NCBI GenBank assembly: GCA_037447655.1
Contig: JBBHKE010001303.1
Location: forward strand, 1-41,077
From: Zygnema cylindricum
Lineage: Eukaryota > Streptophyta > Zygnematophyceae > Zygnematales > Zygnemataceae
DNA length: 41,077 bases
Reading direction: 5' to 3'
Both the position numbers and the translations under genes were made by a program. The notes beneath the pieces are model-generated. The model ran no database searches. It had not been told where the DNA came from and was given only the letters and a program-made list of their open reading frames with translations. Positions 10,205-21,955 of the stretch are shown here, in pieces. Numbering within the stretch: the first letter of the stretch is position 1; each line of letters opens with the position of its first letter.

Positions 10205-10630
10205 CACATACCACATCAGCACCCATGCCACGTCAGCGGCCATGCCATGTCAGTGAGTGACTCACATCAGCACCATGCCACATCATCGCCTACGTGCCAC
10301 GTCAATGTCCATGCCACGTCAACACATGCCGTTAACATGCGTGTCACATCAGCACACGTGCCACGTCAGCATATCCACCATGTCAACAACAGCCAGGTCA
10401 GTCCCACCACATCAGCACATGCCATGCCAGCACCCCTAATCATGTGATCATCTATGCCACATCAGCACATACAGTGCATCGGCATCCAGCACGTCAGCAC
10501 ATGTGCCACATCAGCGCTCATGCGATATGAGCTCATACAGCACATCGCCCACTATGCCAGCACACACGCTACCTGCCTTACCAGCAGACATGCCACATCA
10601 GCATCTACCACGTCAGCAGATGTTGGGTCC
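10205..10630 (+). repeat. Degenerate array of CCACRTCAGCA motifs
   Basis: About sixteen copies of a CCACATCA or CCACGTCA core occur in 425 bases, usually followed by GCA and separated by ATGC-rich linkers of variable length. Examples lie near 10211, 10229, 10297, 10315, 10361, 10408, 10457, 10507, 10592 and 10608. The CCACGTCA form is the reverse complement of TGACGTGG, a known plant bZIP-type site. Spacing is irregular, so it may be a decayed minisatellite rather than a designed control region. Confidence 0.7.
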
Positions 10631-10639
10631 GCAAGACGA

Positions 10640-11160
10640 CATATCATCAGCTCCTCCGCCCCCTCATTTCATTTAAATACACGAAGAGAAAGGGGCAAAA
10701 TAGAAGAGTAGTTTGGATACAAATATTTATTCGTAATAACCTTTTTCAGTAAGATTAAATAACCCTAGTTTTCACTTCTTTTTTTTTCTTTTTCAGAACA
10801 GTCCTTAAAGAAAAGAAAGAAATGGACAATTACAGAAGACATCGTTTTCTGCCTACACTAAAACTGAGGTTTTGTTTTTTACTTTTTTTACACCTGTCCA
10901 AAAAAAAAAAGCTACTGTTTGACAAAAATTTAAAAAATCTGCCCACCTGCAATCTGAAAATTACAATCTGATAACAAATTATGGTAAGTGATCAAACTTA
11001 TGGCATCAAAATGTACATTTTTTAGTATCTGCCCAAAAAAAAAAAAAAACTGAATATGTTTTTTTTTCTTTTCAGGGTCTTCCCATAAACATAAAAATTG
11101 GTATCATCCACTCAGAAAACACAAAAAACAAAAAAACAAAAAAAAACAGACAAAACCCTA
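10640..11160. other. AT-rich intergenic DNA
   Basis: Contains A and T runs and nothing recognised as a gene or element. Confidence 0.35.
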
Positions 11161-11165
11161 AAAAA

Positions 11166-11370
11166 AACTATTCTGTTCTCCCTCCCTTTCTTCCCTCGAA
11201 ATATCCTCGCCTCTCTCTCTCCCCCCTTTCCCCTTACCTTCCCTCCATCTCCCACCTTCCTCATATTTTTCCACCCACTATCTGTTCTCTCCTCCCCTTC
11301 CCCACTTCCTTTTCTCCCTCCCTTTTCTGCTATACTTGTACCTCCTTGTTGCCCTCTCTCTCCCCCACCC
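11166..11370 (+). repeat. Polypyrimidine tract
   Basis: A C/T-rich stretch of about 200 bases. A complementary purine-rich stretch lies at about 11715-11775. Frames over it are low complexity. Confidence 0.7.
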
Positions 11371-11449
11371 CCAAAATATTTTCTGGTAAAATTCTTGGAA
11401 ATTTCAATGAAACCTAATCTTTTTTACTATCTACTGCTTCAAAAGAGGA

Positions 11450-11590
11450 ACAGGAACTGTACGGAAATTTTGAAACTGTACGGAAATCCTACAACTGAAC
11501 GGAAAATCTGAGACACTGCAAAATCTCTAAAACTGTACGGAACAGCTGAAACTGTGAGGAACCTCATACAGTGTACGGAAATCAGTACAT
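11450..11590 (+). repeat. Short AAACTGTACGGAA repeat array
   Basis: Six or seven imperfect copies of ACTGTACGGAA in about 135 bases, at 11456, 11476, 11504 (ACTGAACGGAA), 11532 and 11571 among others, with irregular spacing. Confidence 0.65.
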
Positions 11591-12099
11591 TCCAGTTTCC
11601 TCCAAAAACAAGGACAAAAAAAATAGAAAACTTGAATAAAAACAGAAAACAAAAAAAAAAACAAAAGACGCAAAAGACAAACGGGCAAAAAAAAAAAACC
11701 GAGTGAGAAGACAAGCTTGAGAATGGGAGGAGGAGGGACGGGGGGAAGCCGGGAGGGGGGTGGAGGGATGGAGGGGTAAGTTTAACGTACGGAAAAGAAG
11801 CATTCCTGCACCTACTCCTGCCAGAGCTCCGTACACTCCTCTCCGTACGGCCAGATCCAGACACATGTCCCACTGGGCGTCTAGATTCAGCTCGGGAGGG
11901 CGTTCAGCTGCCATGTCGCGCACCCACACACTGCCACGTGGATTAAGAAACAGAGACTGTTGGAGAGAGAAAACCGTGACACGTGGAGCAAGACAAATGG
12001 TTGGGCGAGGTCACACGTGCGAAGGAGAGAGGGGACCGATCGCAGCAGAATTCTAGCCGAGAACGAAAGATGTTTCTGATGTTAGATCCTTTGCCCTAA

Positions 12100-12293
12100 T
12101 AGTACAGTACGGTACAGTACTAAACTATGATGGTACAGTACTATAGTGTAATGCTGCAGTAAAATTACTGTACTGTATCGGCGCATTACAGCACTGGGAC
12201 GGTCCAGTAAAACACTGTAATGGTACAGTGCAGTAAAGCACAAAAGTGTAATTCAGCACAGCACTGTAATATACTGTACTGTACTGTACACCA
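12100..12293. repeat. Degenerate palindromic ACAGTACTGTA array
   Basis: About 190 bases are dense in GTACAGTA, ACTGTACTG and CAGTAAA variants. Many are self-complementary, so either strand could fold into several small hairpins. No coding potential. Confidence 0.7.
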
Positions 12294-12344
12294 CCGTAGG
12301 ATTTTTTATTATTTGTGTTTTTTTTATTAAACACAAACACATAG

Positions 12345-12600
12345 TAAAAACCCTAAACGTTTAAACCCTAACCAGATACCCGGTAGTATTTTGTAATGGT
12401 GAAACTTACGGCGCATTTAGCACGGTGAAATGAGGGTACCCAGGGTGCACCATACCGAGGAAACATGTAAGGAACCATGTCTGTACTTATCATTGCTGGG
12501 CGTAGTTTCAGGGTATGTCCCCATGTACTTGGAACTTAGCGAACTTACTTTGTATTTTAGCGCGGATCCGCCGGACATGGTTTTCAAGTGTCCCAATGTA
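12345..12600. other. Unassigned intergenic DNA with overlapping short frames
   Basis: Both strands carry a 63-residue open frame over the same bases, with no recognised motif. Two CCCTAA-like telomere motifs occur at 12349-12372. I do not call a gene. Confidence 0.3.
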
Positions 12601-12605
12601 TGTAA

Positions 12606-12834
12606 CATAGTTCAAAAGTAGGCGTTTTTATGGTAGGCCTTTGGTCGACACCTTTATCGTAAGTTGTGTTATGGGATTTTCATGTGATCTTCTTAGATCG
12701 CTACTTTGATCAGCGACCGTCCGACCGTCCGAATCTGACAGTGTAAATAAGTTTTTTTGGTCCGAATGTTGTAATTGGTCCGAATAGGTCCGGGTACAAC
12801 ATGGGTCTTAAGATCATATTGTGTGTTTTGCATA
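12606..12834 (+). mobile_element. hAT-like MITE, truncated copy
   Basis: Starts CATAGTTCAAAAGTAGGCG and follows the complete copy at 24654-24960 closely. It stops near 12834, where a TATCG-rich element takes over. The right terminal inverted repeat is missing. Confidence 0.75.
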
Positions 12835-13017
12835 CGTACAGTTATCGCCGATAATTATCGTTATCGGCATTATCGCCGATAAGTACCCGATATTATCGGC
12901 TACTTATCGGCGATAAGACCGATGTCGATATATCGTACCAATATATCGATTATCGGATACCCAAAAAAAGGCCCATATCGGTTATCGGCAAAACCTTACC
13001 GATACACAACACTAATT
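12835..13017 (-). mobile_element. TATCG-rich element (CGATAA repeats), hAT-like terminus
   Basis: Dense in CGATAA and TATCGG units. Read on the minus strand it begins near 13015 with TAGTGTTGTGTATCGG and ends with GATAACTGTACG. That order matches the copy at 31373-31600. The terminus TAGTGTTGTG resembles ends of some hAT elements; this classification is inference. Confidence 0.55.
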
Positions 13018-13605
13018 TTTTGAAACTACTTGTGACGTCGCATGTCTTACCGTGACATTGTAGACGCGCCTTCCAGCCTGTGCCATTTCACGGTTGAAGA
13101 AGATGCGATTTGCCTTCGCGTCGCCTGTCCGGTCGACGTGAAATGGCATCGTAATTTCAAGACCCCTGCAAAAAAAAAAACCCGTACTAGACGAAAACGG
13201 ACAAAACCAAACAAATTGTGTACTTTTCTTTGTCGTATTGAACGCAAACAGACAAAACATAGCGAATTCTATACTTTTCTTTGTCCTTGGAAATCGTATG
13301 AAAATTTTCGAAAATTACGGCACGTGCGAATATATGTTCCTATTTGTTTATCGAAAATACCTAGTTTTAAAACACATCGCGCATGTGTTTTAAACGTAAG
13401 GTTGAAGATGACGTTTTTTGTCATGGAAGTGGGTCGAAAAACACAAGACGACAAATTTGCATACATCCTAAATTCGAGGATGGCGCAAATTGTACTCTAC
13501 AAATTTGCGATTCCTTCGTACGGTTGCAACTTAGGTAGTACGGCGCTAAGTTTCACAAGAAAACGACAGAAAAAAACTCTTACTTATGCACATGGGGACA
13601 TACCC
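13018..13605 (+). mobile_element. Harbinger-like non-autonomous element, truncated copy
   Basis: It matches 28179-29176 in opposite orientation. Shared blocks include GTGAAATGGCATCG, AGACCCCTGC and CACAAGACGACAA. The right end keeps a terminal repeat variant (CATGGGGACATACCC); the left end is cut where the TATCG element begins. An open frame at 13042-13620 (192 codons) starts MSYRDIVDAPSSLCHF. Its first 76 or so codons align, with one in-frame codon gap, to a frame in the other copy. No protein family is recognised. Confidence 0.6.
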
Positions 13606-13699
13606 TCTCCCCAGTTTTAACTTTTAAGGAGTGGTAACAGTACTGTACTGCACTCAGTTTATAAGTTTGTAGATTCCGTAATGTACCAGCTGACAGCAC

Positions 13700-13832
13700 A
13701 TTTGCAAACATGCTGCCCGCTTACACGTGCGGCCGGCTAATAGGGTGGAAGGCTGGTTCAAACCCTACCGGCTGATCTCTGTGGTTGTGGACCTTACCTT
13801 GTTTGTGGGTAGACTCGTCTAGGTTTTTTTTT
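13700..13832 (+). repeat. Possible tRNA-derived SINE fragment
   Basis: GGTTCAAACCC at about 13755 matches the pol III B box consensus, and a T run lies at 13821-13832. No convincing A box or cloverleaf can be drawn, so this is only a candidate. Confidence 0.2.
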
Positions 13833-13839
13833 TTTAAAA

Positions 13840-14180
13840 GCGGGTCAACTCTGGTATTTTTGTTTTGGATTTTCGCTCTTGTTAGTAATTTTTTGTATGG
13901 TTTCATTTTTTTGCCGTTACTGTAGCTTACTTTCTTGTGACTCTTGTAGTCTTCAAATGTTTTTTCAGTTTTACCCCTTTTGATCGAAATTTTTGCAATA
14001 ATGAATCTTCTTACATCAAAGCCTGCTCAATCAGCTGTCGCAAATTTAAAATTTTGCACTAATGAAGTTCGACAAGAAACGTTGGGTGTCGTACGTTTTG
14101 TCTTATCTGCGGCACAAGCATCGCCTAGTTCTAAAATGCGTATTTTCCAGCAACGATTTTGTCACAGGAGATCGCGTGAC
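13840..14180. other. Intergenic DNA, nothing recognised
   Basis: Short frames with no motif. No repeat was seen. Confidence 0.3.
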
Positions 14181-14184
14181 TACA

Positions 14185-14755
14185 TTGAGTACCACGTGGC
14201 ATGATCTCAATCCAAGTTGCGGGAGGTTTCCTAGCCTCGGAACGTGACTATTCCATCTCCACAAAGATCTTCACTCGTTACGCGGAACTCGAACGATCTA
14301 ATGAGCATCTGCGGCTCGATTTCGAGAGTTACTGACACGTGGCAGGTGCATGCACCTGGAGCCTTGGAGCAAGTGAAGAGAACCGATCAGAATGAGAGGA
14401 TTGCCGAGATACGATATCGTCACGGGATACGACTGTCCCGTTGCTGCCTCCGACCATTCAAGCGTCAGCCGCGACGGGTACACGTGGCGTCATAATTGTG
14501 GCAAATTGGCAATGCTCTGCTTCGCTGTGGCGGCGGCAAATATTAGGAAGAGGCAAAAATTAGTTATGCCTGTATCTGATCTAAGAGGGGGTGACACTGA
14601 ATACCAAAACTGCCACGTGGCAGGCCATGTCAAGTGGAATAGCCCACACCCATAAAAACTTCCATTGTAGAAGGCATCGGGGCAGCCACAACGGCTTGGA
14701 TAGCGCTACTTAAATGGGCGTCCCTTGGTCCAAAACACTGCGAGTTATAAATATG
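14185..14755 (+). promoter_or_regulatory. Promoter-like stretch with four G-boxes and a TATA-like box
   Basis: CACGTG cores occur at 14193, 14336, 14481 and 14614, each extended to CACGTGGC, an ABRE/G-box form bound by plant bZIP or bHLH factors. A TATA-like TTATAAATAT lies at 14745-14754. The stretch is less AT-rich than its surroundings. No gene is recognised downstream, so this is a candidate on motif content alone. It could instead be part of a decayed gene or transposon. Confidence 0.3.
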
Positions 14756-14759
14756 TGCC

Positions 14760-16005
14760 TTTCTGGCTGCTGCGGTTGCGGCGTATAGTAGAGACTAGGG
14801 AAAAGGGGGCTGCACTTTTTTGTTTTAGTCATTTGTCGGACAAGTTAAAACAGCCAAATTTTAGTGGACATCTCGATGGCATTCCTCAAATACATTCAGT
14901 TTAATTGTTTGTTCGTTTGTTTGACATTTGTTTCATGTTTGTTTGTTTGTTTTGTTTGAGCCTTTCCATAAACGTTTTGGCTTCTCTATTGAAATGCTTC
15001 AAATGGTTTATTGTCACAAGGTTTATCACAGACTTCAGAATGTTGAAAAGTTGGTTGATGTTAGACTATATCACCCTCAATTATTTTTCGGTACGCAACC
15101 TTGTTTCCAAAACATACAATTCGCATCAAAGAGGCAACCAGTTCTAGGATTGAAGGTCACAAAGCTTTAACCACAAGATGACAAATCCATAGTACAAGAT
15201 GTTCCTTCGGTCATTTATTGAATTGTGAACCGTAAAAATCACAACAACAAGTGATTGTAAATCGTATACATCAACAAAAAAAAGTGGTCAAAATAGTTTA
15301 AATAACAACGGAAACAAGTGATTGTGGGTAATTAAAAATCGCATCCAAAAAAGTAATTGTCGATCATTTTCAACTAAAAAAATAATTAACTGTCAATTGT
15401 ATACACAATGAAAACAAACAAGTGCAACTCGAATAAATCACAACAAAAATTATGCACGAAGTAAGTAATAATATTCCACAGTAAAGGACACATTGCAGCC
15501 CATATTGATACCACCAACGAGTTTTTAACAGCTTTTCTTGAAATAAACAAATGCGTATTGCATGAAAGAAAAAATTACTCGCAGATATCTTAAAATCCAA
15601 CTGTAATAAAGTTATTGTTCAATTCGCCAAAAAGGGAAGGATCGGAAGTGTGCTTTTAAAGGGCAGAATATTAAAAAAAAAGGTTTTCCATATCGGTTTC
15701 CTATTCTCTGTACACGGAAACAAAACTCTATATGCTACATTCCTCTCAACAGATAAGAACTGCTGAAAAATCCGAGAAATAATATTTCCCTCTTTTTTGT
15801 CCACATGCAAAAACTCGATTTATTCGGTCACATAACTGATACATACAACCGTCTCACACCGTCTCACATAAAATCTCATTAATAAATTGCCCGAAACAAA
15901 AGGTACAGAAAACTTTCAGGTAAAAGAAATCCCGACCACTATACTCTACTACCTCATAACCCACCCACTTATTTGCCGACTCCGAACAAAAGACGAAAAC
16001 CTCCA
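14760..16005. other. AT-rich intergenic DNA
   Basis: A TTTG-rich stretch at 14905-14960 is the only simple repeat. Open frames on both strands show no family motifs. Confidence 0.35.
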
Positions 16006-16008
16006 GAA

Positions 16009-16345
16009 AGGTTTCAGCTCTCCAGAGTGGTTATGGTTTTCCAGAGAGGCTCGTGTTTTCAGAGAAAATGTGGTTTTCCAAAGAGGTTTTGGTTTTCATG
16101 AGAAGGTTTCCCCTCCCTGTCACTTCTCCAAAAAATTATCAAGAAGAGGTGGAAGAAGAAGAAGGAGAAGAAAGAGAAGAAGTAAGACAAGGGAGAAGAA
16201 GTAAGACAAGGGAGAACAAGGAGAAGACGAAGAACAAAAAGTAGAAAAGAAAAGAAGAAGAAGAAGAAAAGGAAGAAGAAGAAGAAGAAGAAGGAGAAAG
16301 AGCCATTCTGAAGGAGCTCCCACCTTTCTCTCTCTCTCTCTTTAT
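16009..16345. repeat. 3' flank of the DA2 gene: short tandem units and GAA tract
   Basis: Positions 16009-16107 hold about five imperfect units of roughly 20 bases built on GGTTTTCCAGAGAGG. Positions 16141-16310 are a purine tract rich in GAA and GAAGAA (CTT in the sense of the minus-strand gene), followed by CTCTCTCT to 16340. This is probably the 3' untranslated region or just beyond it. Long frames over it are low complexity. Confidence 0.65.
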
Positions 16346-16350
16346 TTGAT

Positions 16351-19300
16351 TCACGACTGGGCCTCCACAGCTCCTTCACGAGACAATCGTTCGGCAGAAA
16401 GGTTTGCCATTCCACCTACAGAATCCACTCTATTCGAGGTAGGGGCCGATGATGTTCTATTGGCCTCCTGGGCTTCCGCTTCAGTCAAAGAAAGAGCCAT
16501 GGCTAAAGCAAGTTGATCTTCAAAACTTTGGGGAATATTCTGGAGATCTTCTAAAAGGTTAACTTCTGACCTTCGAAATTGCGCACTCGAAAATTCTCGA
16601 TCACCCTCTCCCTCTCCTCCTCTTCGTCCACTGAACAAAAAGCTTTCAAGCCTCATATTTTCCTCGGTATCCTCCTCCTCCTCCTCCTCCTCCCCCATCA
16701 AGTCTGGCAGTGCCACCAGAAACCCGGTAGGATCAGGAAAGAAGTTGGACTGTGAAGGCAAATTTGTGTTTGATATTGAATATTCATCACTTAAAAGATC
16801 AGGTATAAAAGAGACATTTTCTGTTGCTACCATTCCGTTGGAAATGGTTGACTCATCACTCAACAGGTCAGGAATAGACAGACTTTTTCCTGCTAAAAAA
16901 TCTGCATCTCGATTCGCAAAATCCTCACTCAACAGATTAGGAACAGACAGACTACTTTCTGTTGGAAAGTCTGAGCTTGAAATAATAGTAGGTTCATCAC
17001 TTAAAAGATCAGGAATAGACACACTACTTTCTGTTGAAGAACTTGTTTGGATTGTAATCTCATCACTCAGTAGGTCAGGATAAAATAGACGACTTCCAGC
17101 TGGTATATCTCTGCTCATGCCCGTAAATTCATTTTCCAGAAGATCAGGTAATTGTAGGTTGAAAAGCTCTGTGGAATCACCAGTTCTTCGGCCCATTGGG
17201 ACCCTCCCACTCTCCGAATTCGCAGAATTTTCCGATAACAAAGATGGAAGCCTGGTTGACTTATGACGCCTGAAACCTCGCGGCAAATCAGGACCAGCCA
17301 CCTGACTACTTCCCGCTTGTCCCATAACCTTACTATCTTTATTTCTCGAGACGTCAGATCCACCCCAACCTCCCAAAGGTCCTCTCCCACCTTTAGATTC
17401 TTCCTCCCTTTCAATGGCCAATGCTTCTCTGTTAAGAGGAGAGTCTCCACTACCCCCTATCTCTCTCAATGAACTCAGTTCAGACGGCAACCTACTGTCC
17501 TCCACAGGTTCTGTTTTACCTGTACTAATTCTATGTTGCATCGAAACATGACCAGTTCCGTCAAGAGTGCTTGGATTGCCGAGAGATCCAATGGACGCAA
17601 TCGTTTCAGATGAGCTATTAGAAGCTCTCTGGGCATCCTGACCCTGAAAATGATTCCGCAAAAATACAAATGACTGTGAATTTTAAAGGTAGATTCTCTG
17701 TTTATGAAAGGAAGGCCAAGATTTGGACTAATATGATGGCAAAAAACTGCATAAGCTTAAAAGTCTCACAGATTACCGTTGATTACATAACCTTTTTCCT
17801 GGAGTAGAGAAAAACTCGTCAATCTCTACCCATCACTGAGCATAAAAACAACGCTAAATATCAAAAGAAACCACTGCAGTTGCAAAGTAAGGTCTAGGAA
17901 TATAAACATCATTGTAACAGTACCCCAAGAAAGTTCCGAAGAAAACCCAATAAAAAACATTCTTGTGACGAAATAGTTATAAGAAAACTCACCCCCAGAG
18001 ACTGCAAAATAGCTTCCATCAACATAAGTTCCTCTACATCCTCCAGTTCCTCCTCGTCACTGGCAACATAGCCCAATATACAGCCCAAAACATTCTGTTG
18101 CTCTTACTTCAACATTCACCACTTCATCAAAGAAATCCTGAAAAAAATAACTCCCACTGATGAAAGAATACGACATGCCATACACAACTAAAATATCATA
18201 TTTTCTACTGCAACACCACATTTTCAATACCAGAAAAAAATGTAAAATACTGCAGAAAATTTAAACGTCAAAATGCATCATCAAGAACATGGGAGGCTTT
18301 CCTAACCATCTTCTGAAAAGCCCTAAAAAACCCTAAAAAACCATAATAACCCTAAAACGCTACATGCAAACTCAAGACGGACATGCGAGGAATTAGTACA
18401 TGGCTCACCTTCCAGACGAGTTAGAAAAGGTGGGACGCATCCATCCCTCTGACATTGCTCCCGCAGCACTCCTCCTACCCCCTCCTGTAAGAGAATCTGA
18501 TGAATTTCCTCCCGTAGGTTGACGTTCAGACGAATATTCATTTCCTCCCACACCACTTTCACCTCCATCTGGACTTAAAGCCGCTCTCAACCATCCTAGA
18601 CCCTCAGAAGACGGACCTCCTCCACTCCCGGAAACACTCGAGTTTCTTACCATCGGAGCTTCTGACAGTAAGTCTAATGCATCTCTAGACTCTTGTCCCT
18701 CTCGAAAATCCGATCGGAAAGAACTCGACCCAGACGCTAAAAGATGGTTAGGTTGAATTCCTCCAGATCCTCCCCAACTCGCCGATCTAAACCAGGGAGA
18801 ATCCGATTGCTCTGTAGAAATAGTATTAGTATTATGGTTAGAATTAGAGCTTGCCCCTGGAGCTACTGGACCTCCCTCACTGGTAGCGGGGAGATGAAAG
18901 ACTGGTCGAGAATCACCCGAATTCCATAAAATCCAAGGAATTCGAGAAGAGGGATCATAAGTACGGGACGTGGGATCAGAAGGAGGTAACAAGTTACGAG
19001 GAGGAGGATCAGTACTTCGCAACCTATTATCTGGGAAAGGAGACAGAAGGTCCGGAGGTAACCGGGAAGACTCCTCCCTTGATATATTTGAGGCTTCATT
19101 TCTCAAAAGAACTGGTGGCAAAAGGCTTAGGTTTTGATTTCCTTGAGGGGGAGGTAGTCCATTTTCTCTCGCCTTCTTCCTTTCTTCATCAGCGAGTTGC
19201 TCCTCTTGCTGCATTCTTATTTTCGCCTCAATCACCAATTGTTCTTCCTGCCATTCCAATCAGTTTAACAAGGGACAGAAAAAAGACAATCGATAAAATT

Positions 19301-21901
19301 GTCCCTTCAACTACTGACAAAGCAAAGATTAAAAAAAACAGTTACTCATGCAAAAGAAGAGGCATCACAAACAGGAGTGTCAAGGAAGTTGCCGATAACG
19401 TACTGCTTGCTCGCGGCCTCGTTCCTCCATAGTTTTCGCTCCGCGATATTCCACTGAATAAGTGGGAGTTTTACAAAAGGGACATCTATGTAAGAAAACA
19501 ATAACAAAAAAGCACATTAAAAAAAATCTTCAATAAACCATCCAAAATAATCCACCTAAAAGCCCGTTAGAAATTACTTTTTCGTAAACAAAACATATTT
19601 CGGCCCGTTTTGAAACCTATACTGCTGCTTATTAAGGTCCTCTCGTAAAAAGGAAAATAAAATACTAGGTTCAATCCCATGATTCCACTGATTTATCATA
19701 GATTTTCCGTCCTCGTTAATGAAGAGGTGCCAAATATCTGGTCGAAAACGCAAATAAAATTAATAAGTGGAACATAAATGCAAATAAAAACTTACTGCAT
19801 TGGTCGAGTTACATTCGGAGACTTCATTTGAAGAAAACATTCTGTTCACAGACAGATAGAAAAAATCATACATAAGACACCATTACTCACTCTCAGCGTA
19901 AACAATAGGTTAACAACACAGTATTCACCATGGAAGTCTGAAGACAGCGAATACAGGATAAACTAAGGGACCAAAAAAAGGATGTTCTAGACAAAATTTG
20001 GAAGTCCACACAAAATATTTGTGTTTCAAATCACTGTAGACCACATTAGATACCAGACAAGCATCATGAAACGACTAATCCTAACTAATGATGCAGAATA
20101 ACTACCATAAACTTTGTAAAAATCTCAACAACCTAGATTCATATTCAAACAACCAAACATGTGTTGATAATGCTACAGCATTTGAAGCCCTACAAACAGA
20201 CTTCATAAAAAATTCAGTAAAATCACCAAGTAATGATGACGCTAGAAACAAACATGCAATAGCGTCGATAACACCATAGACAGACATAAAAAGGTGCTGA
20301 CAAAACTGCATGGTAGACTGGTCAGCCTTTGTTATAAAACAAAAAAAGGCCGCTAGACCAATAGTAAACATATCCTAAAAGGAAGCGTAACATAAGAAAC
20401 TCATGATTTCAGAACCATTGCTAACAAAGAAGAAAGTAAGGAACAACCTTTAAATACACTTTAAGTGTTGCAGATCAAAAACGTAATAACAAAAAAAAAA
20501 CAAAAAAAATGAAACTATGAAGTATACACCACCAAGACTAAAATTCTAAACGAAAAAGAGAGAGATGAATGCAATATAGAATTAGAATCTGATGAATAAC
20601 TGATGTGAACTAAAAACTCCCGCACACAGACCTACTATGAACAATATACATGAGGAAAACCCTACATGAGGAAAACCCTACATGAGAAATGAGTCCAACC
20701 AATAGGAGGAAGAATTTCACTACATGATAAAAAAGATGTTCATAGACTTTAATTATGGGACAAATAAGTTTTCCACTTACCTGTGCAAATGCCCTTTCCA
20801 CAACATTTGGACCTGTTGAGGCTCGGATAATGCTGCATCTGGAGGGAGGGAGGGAAGGAGGGAGGGAGGGAGGGTGCTAGAGGGCGAGAGAACAGAACTC
20901 AAGCCCAATGGTATGGAGGGAAAGAGAATCATAGAGAGGTTGGATAAGTTCCAGAGGCATCCAAACAAGCCAATCTAACAAATTAGATACATGAGGGGAC
21001 ATCCATGACAATATAGATTGACTATATAAAGGTTATCGAGAAAGGATGTATAGACACCATCACAGTCAAGAAACCATCAAAAAATCAATACTTATGCGAA
21101 ACACATCTTGTACTTCTCTACATACATTTCTTCCTTTATCCAGTAGAACAAGAATAACAACCTCCACTGTTTCCCCTTGTCAACAAACAACCAAAAAAAA
21201 CCAAAAAACAAACATTGGAGAAAAACGTTACAAGATGAACAACAAGTGATCCTGGCAACAATTCACCGAACAAAAAAAGATCAAACCCTGTTAAATAAAC
21301 TGCATTAAATAGAGAATTTTTGAACCAGCAGATGTAACAGTGTGAAGCACTACTTATTACTCCCACTATTTATTACAAACTCCCCATTCCCCTCCCCCTC
21401 TCCAACTCCCCTCTTCCCCCCTCCCTCCACCCCCCCCCTCTGTCCTTCCATATATCCCCTTATCCTCTTCCCCTTATCCCCTTTGTCCTTCCCTTTAGGG
21501 AGCTTATCCCCTTAGTGATTGCTAATTACTTTTTTTTTGTGCTAATTTTGTTATGAACTCAGCCACTGCATTACACCGTCATCGCTGTTAGAATTGGTAA
21601 CACTACTTCTGTTCGTGACTTTTATCGCTGAAAATCATTAAATAGTGTTAACACCAGTATTTGATGTAGTATTAAATCGCATTCTCTTCAGCATAACATG
21701 TTTGTATCCACATTTATGGGACTACTAACGGCCAGAGTCACAATAGATAGGGAAGAGAGAGGGAGAGAGAATGACCAAAATCAAAAATAACCCTAACAGT
21801 AATTGCAGGAATTAGATCCATGAGAGAGGGGGATAAGAAAGAAGGAAATGGAGAGAGTCGCAGTGAGAGAAACAGAGAGAGAGAAAGAGAGAAAGAGAGA
21901 A

Positions 21902-21955
<54 letters not shown>

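Noticed and set aside
9592-10256. The 172-, 151- and 121-codon frames
   Set aside because: Ser/Pro/Leu or Arg/Glu/Gly runs from the C/T tract, open on both strands at once.
13980-14655. Overlapping frames of 61-87 codons around the G-boxes
   Set aside because: No family motif, open in several frames and both strands; no splice or start context to prefer one.
18120-18160. Extra DA2 exon beginning GATTTCTTTGATG after TTTTTTCAG
   Set aside because: It introduces a stop in the frame carried from exon 5. The acceptor at 18060 (GCCAG before TGACGAG) restores phase and gives the conserved acidic MEAI block.
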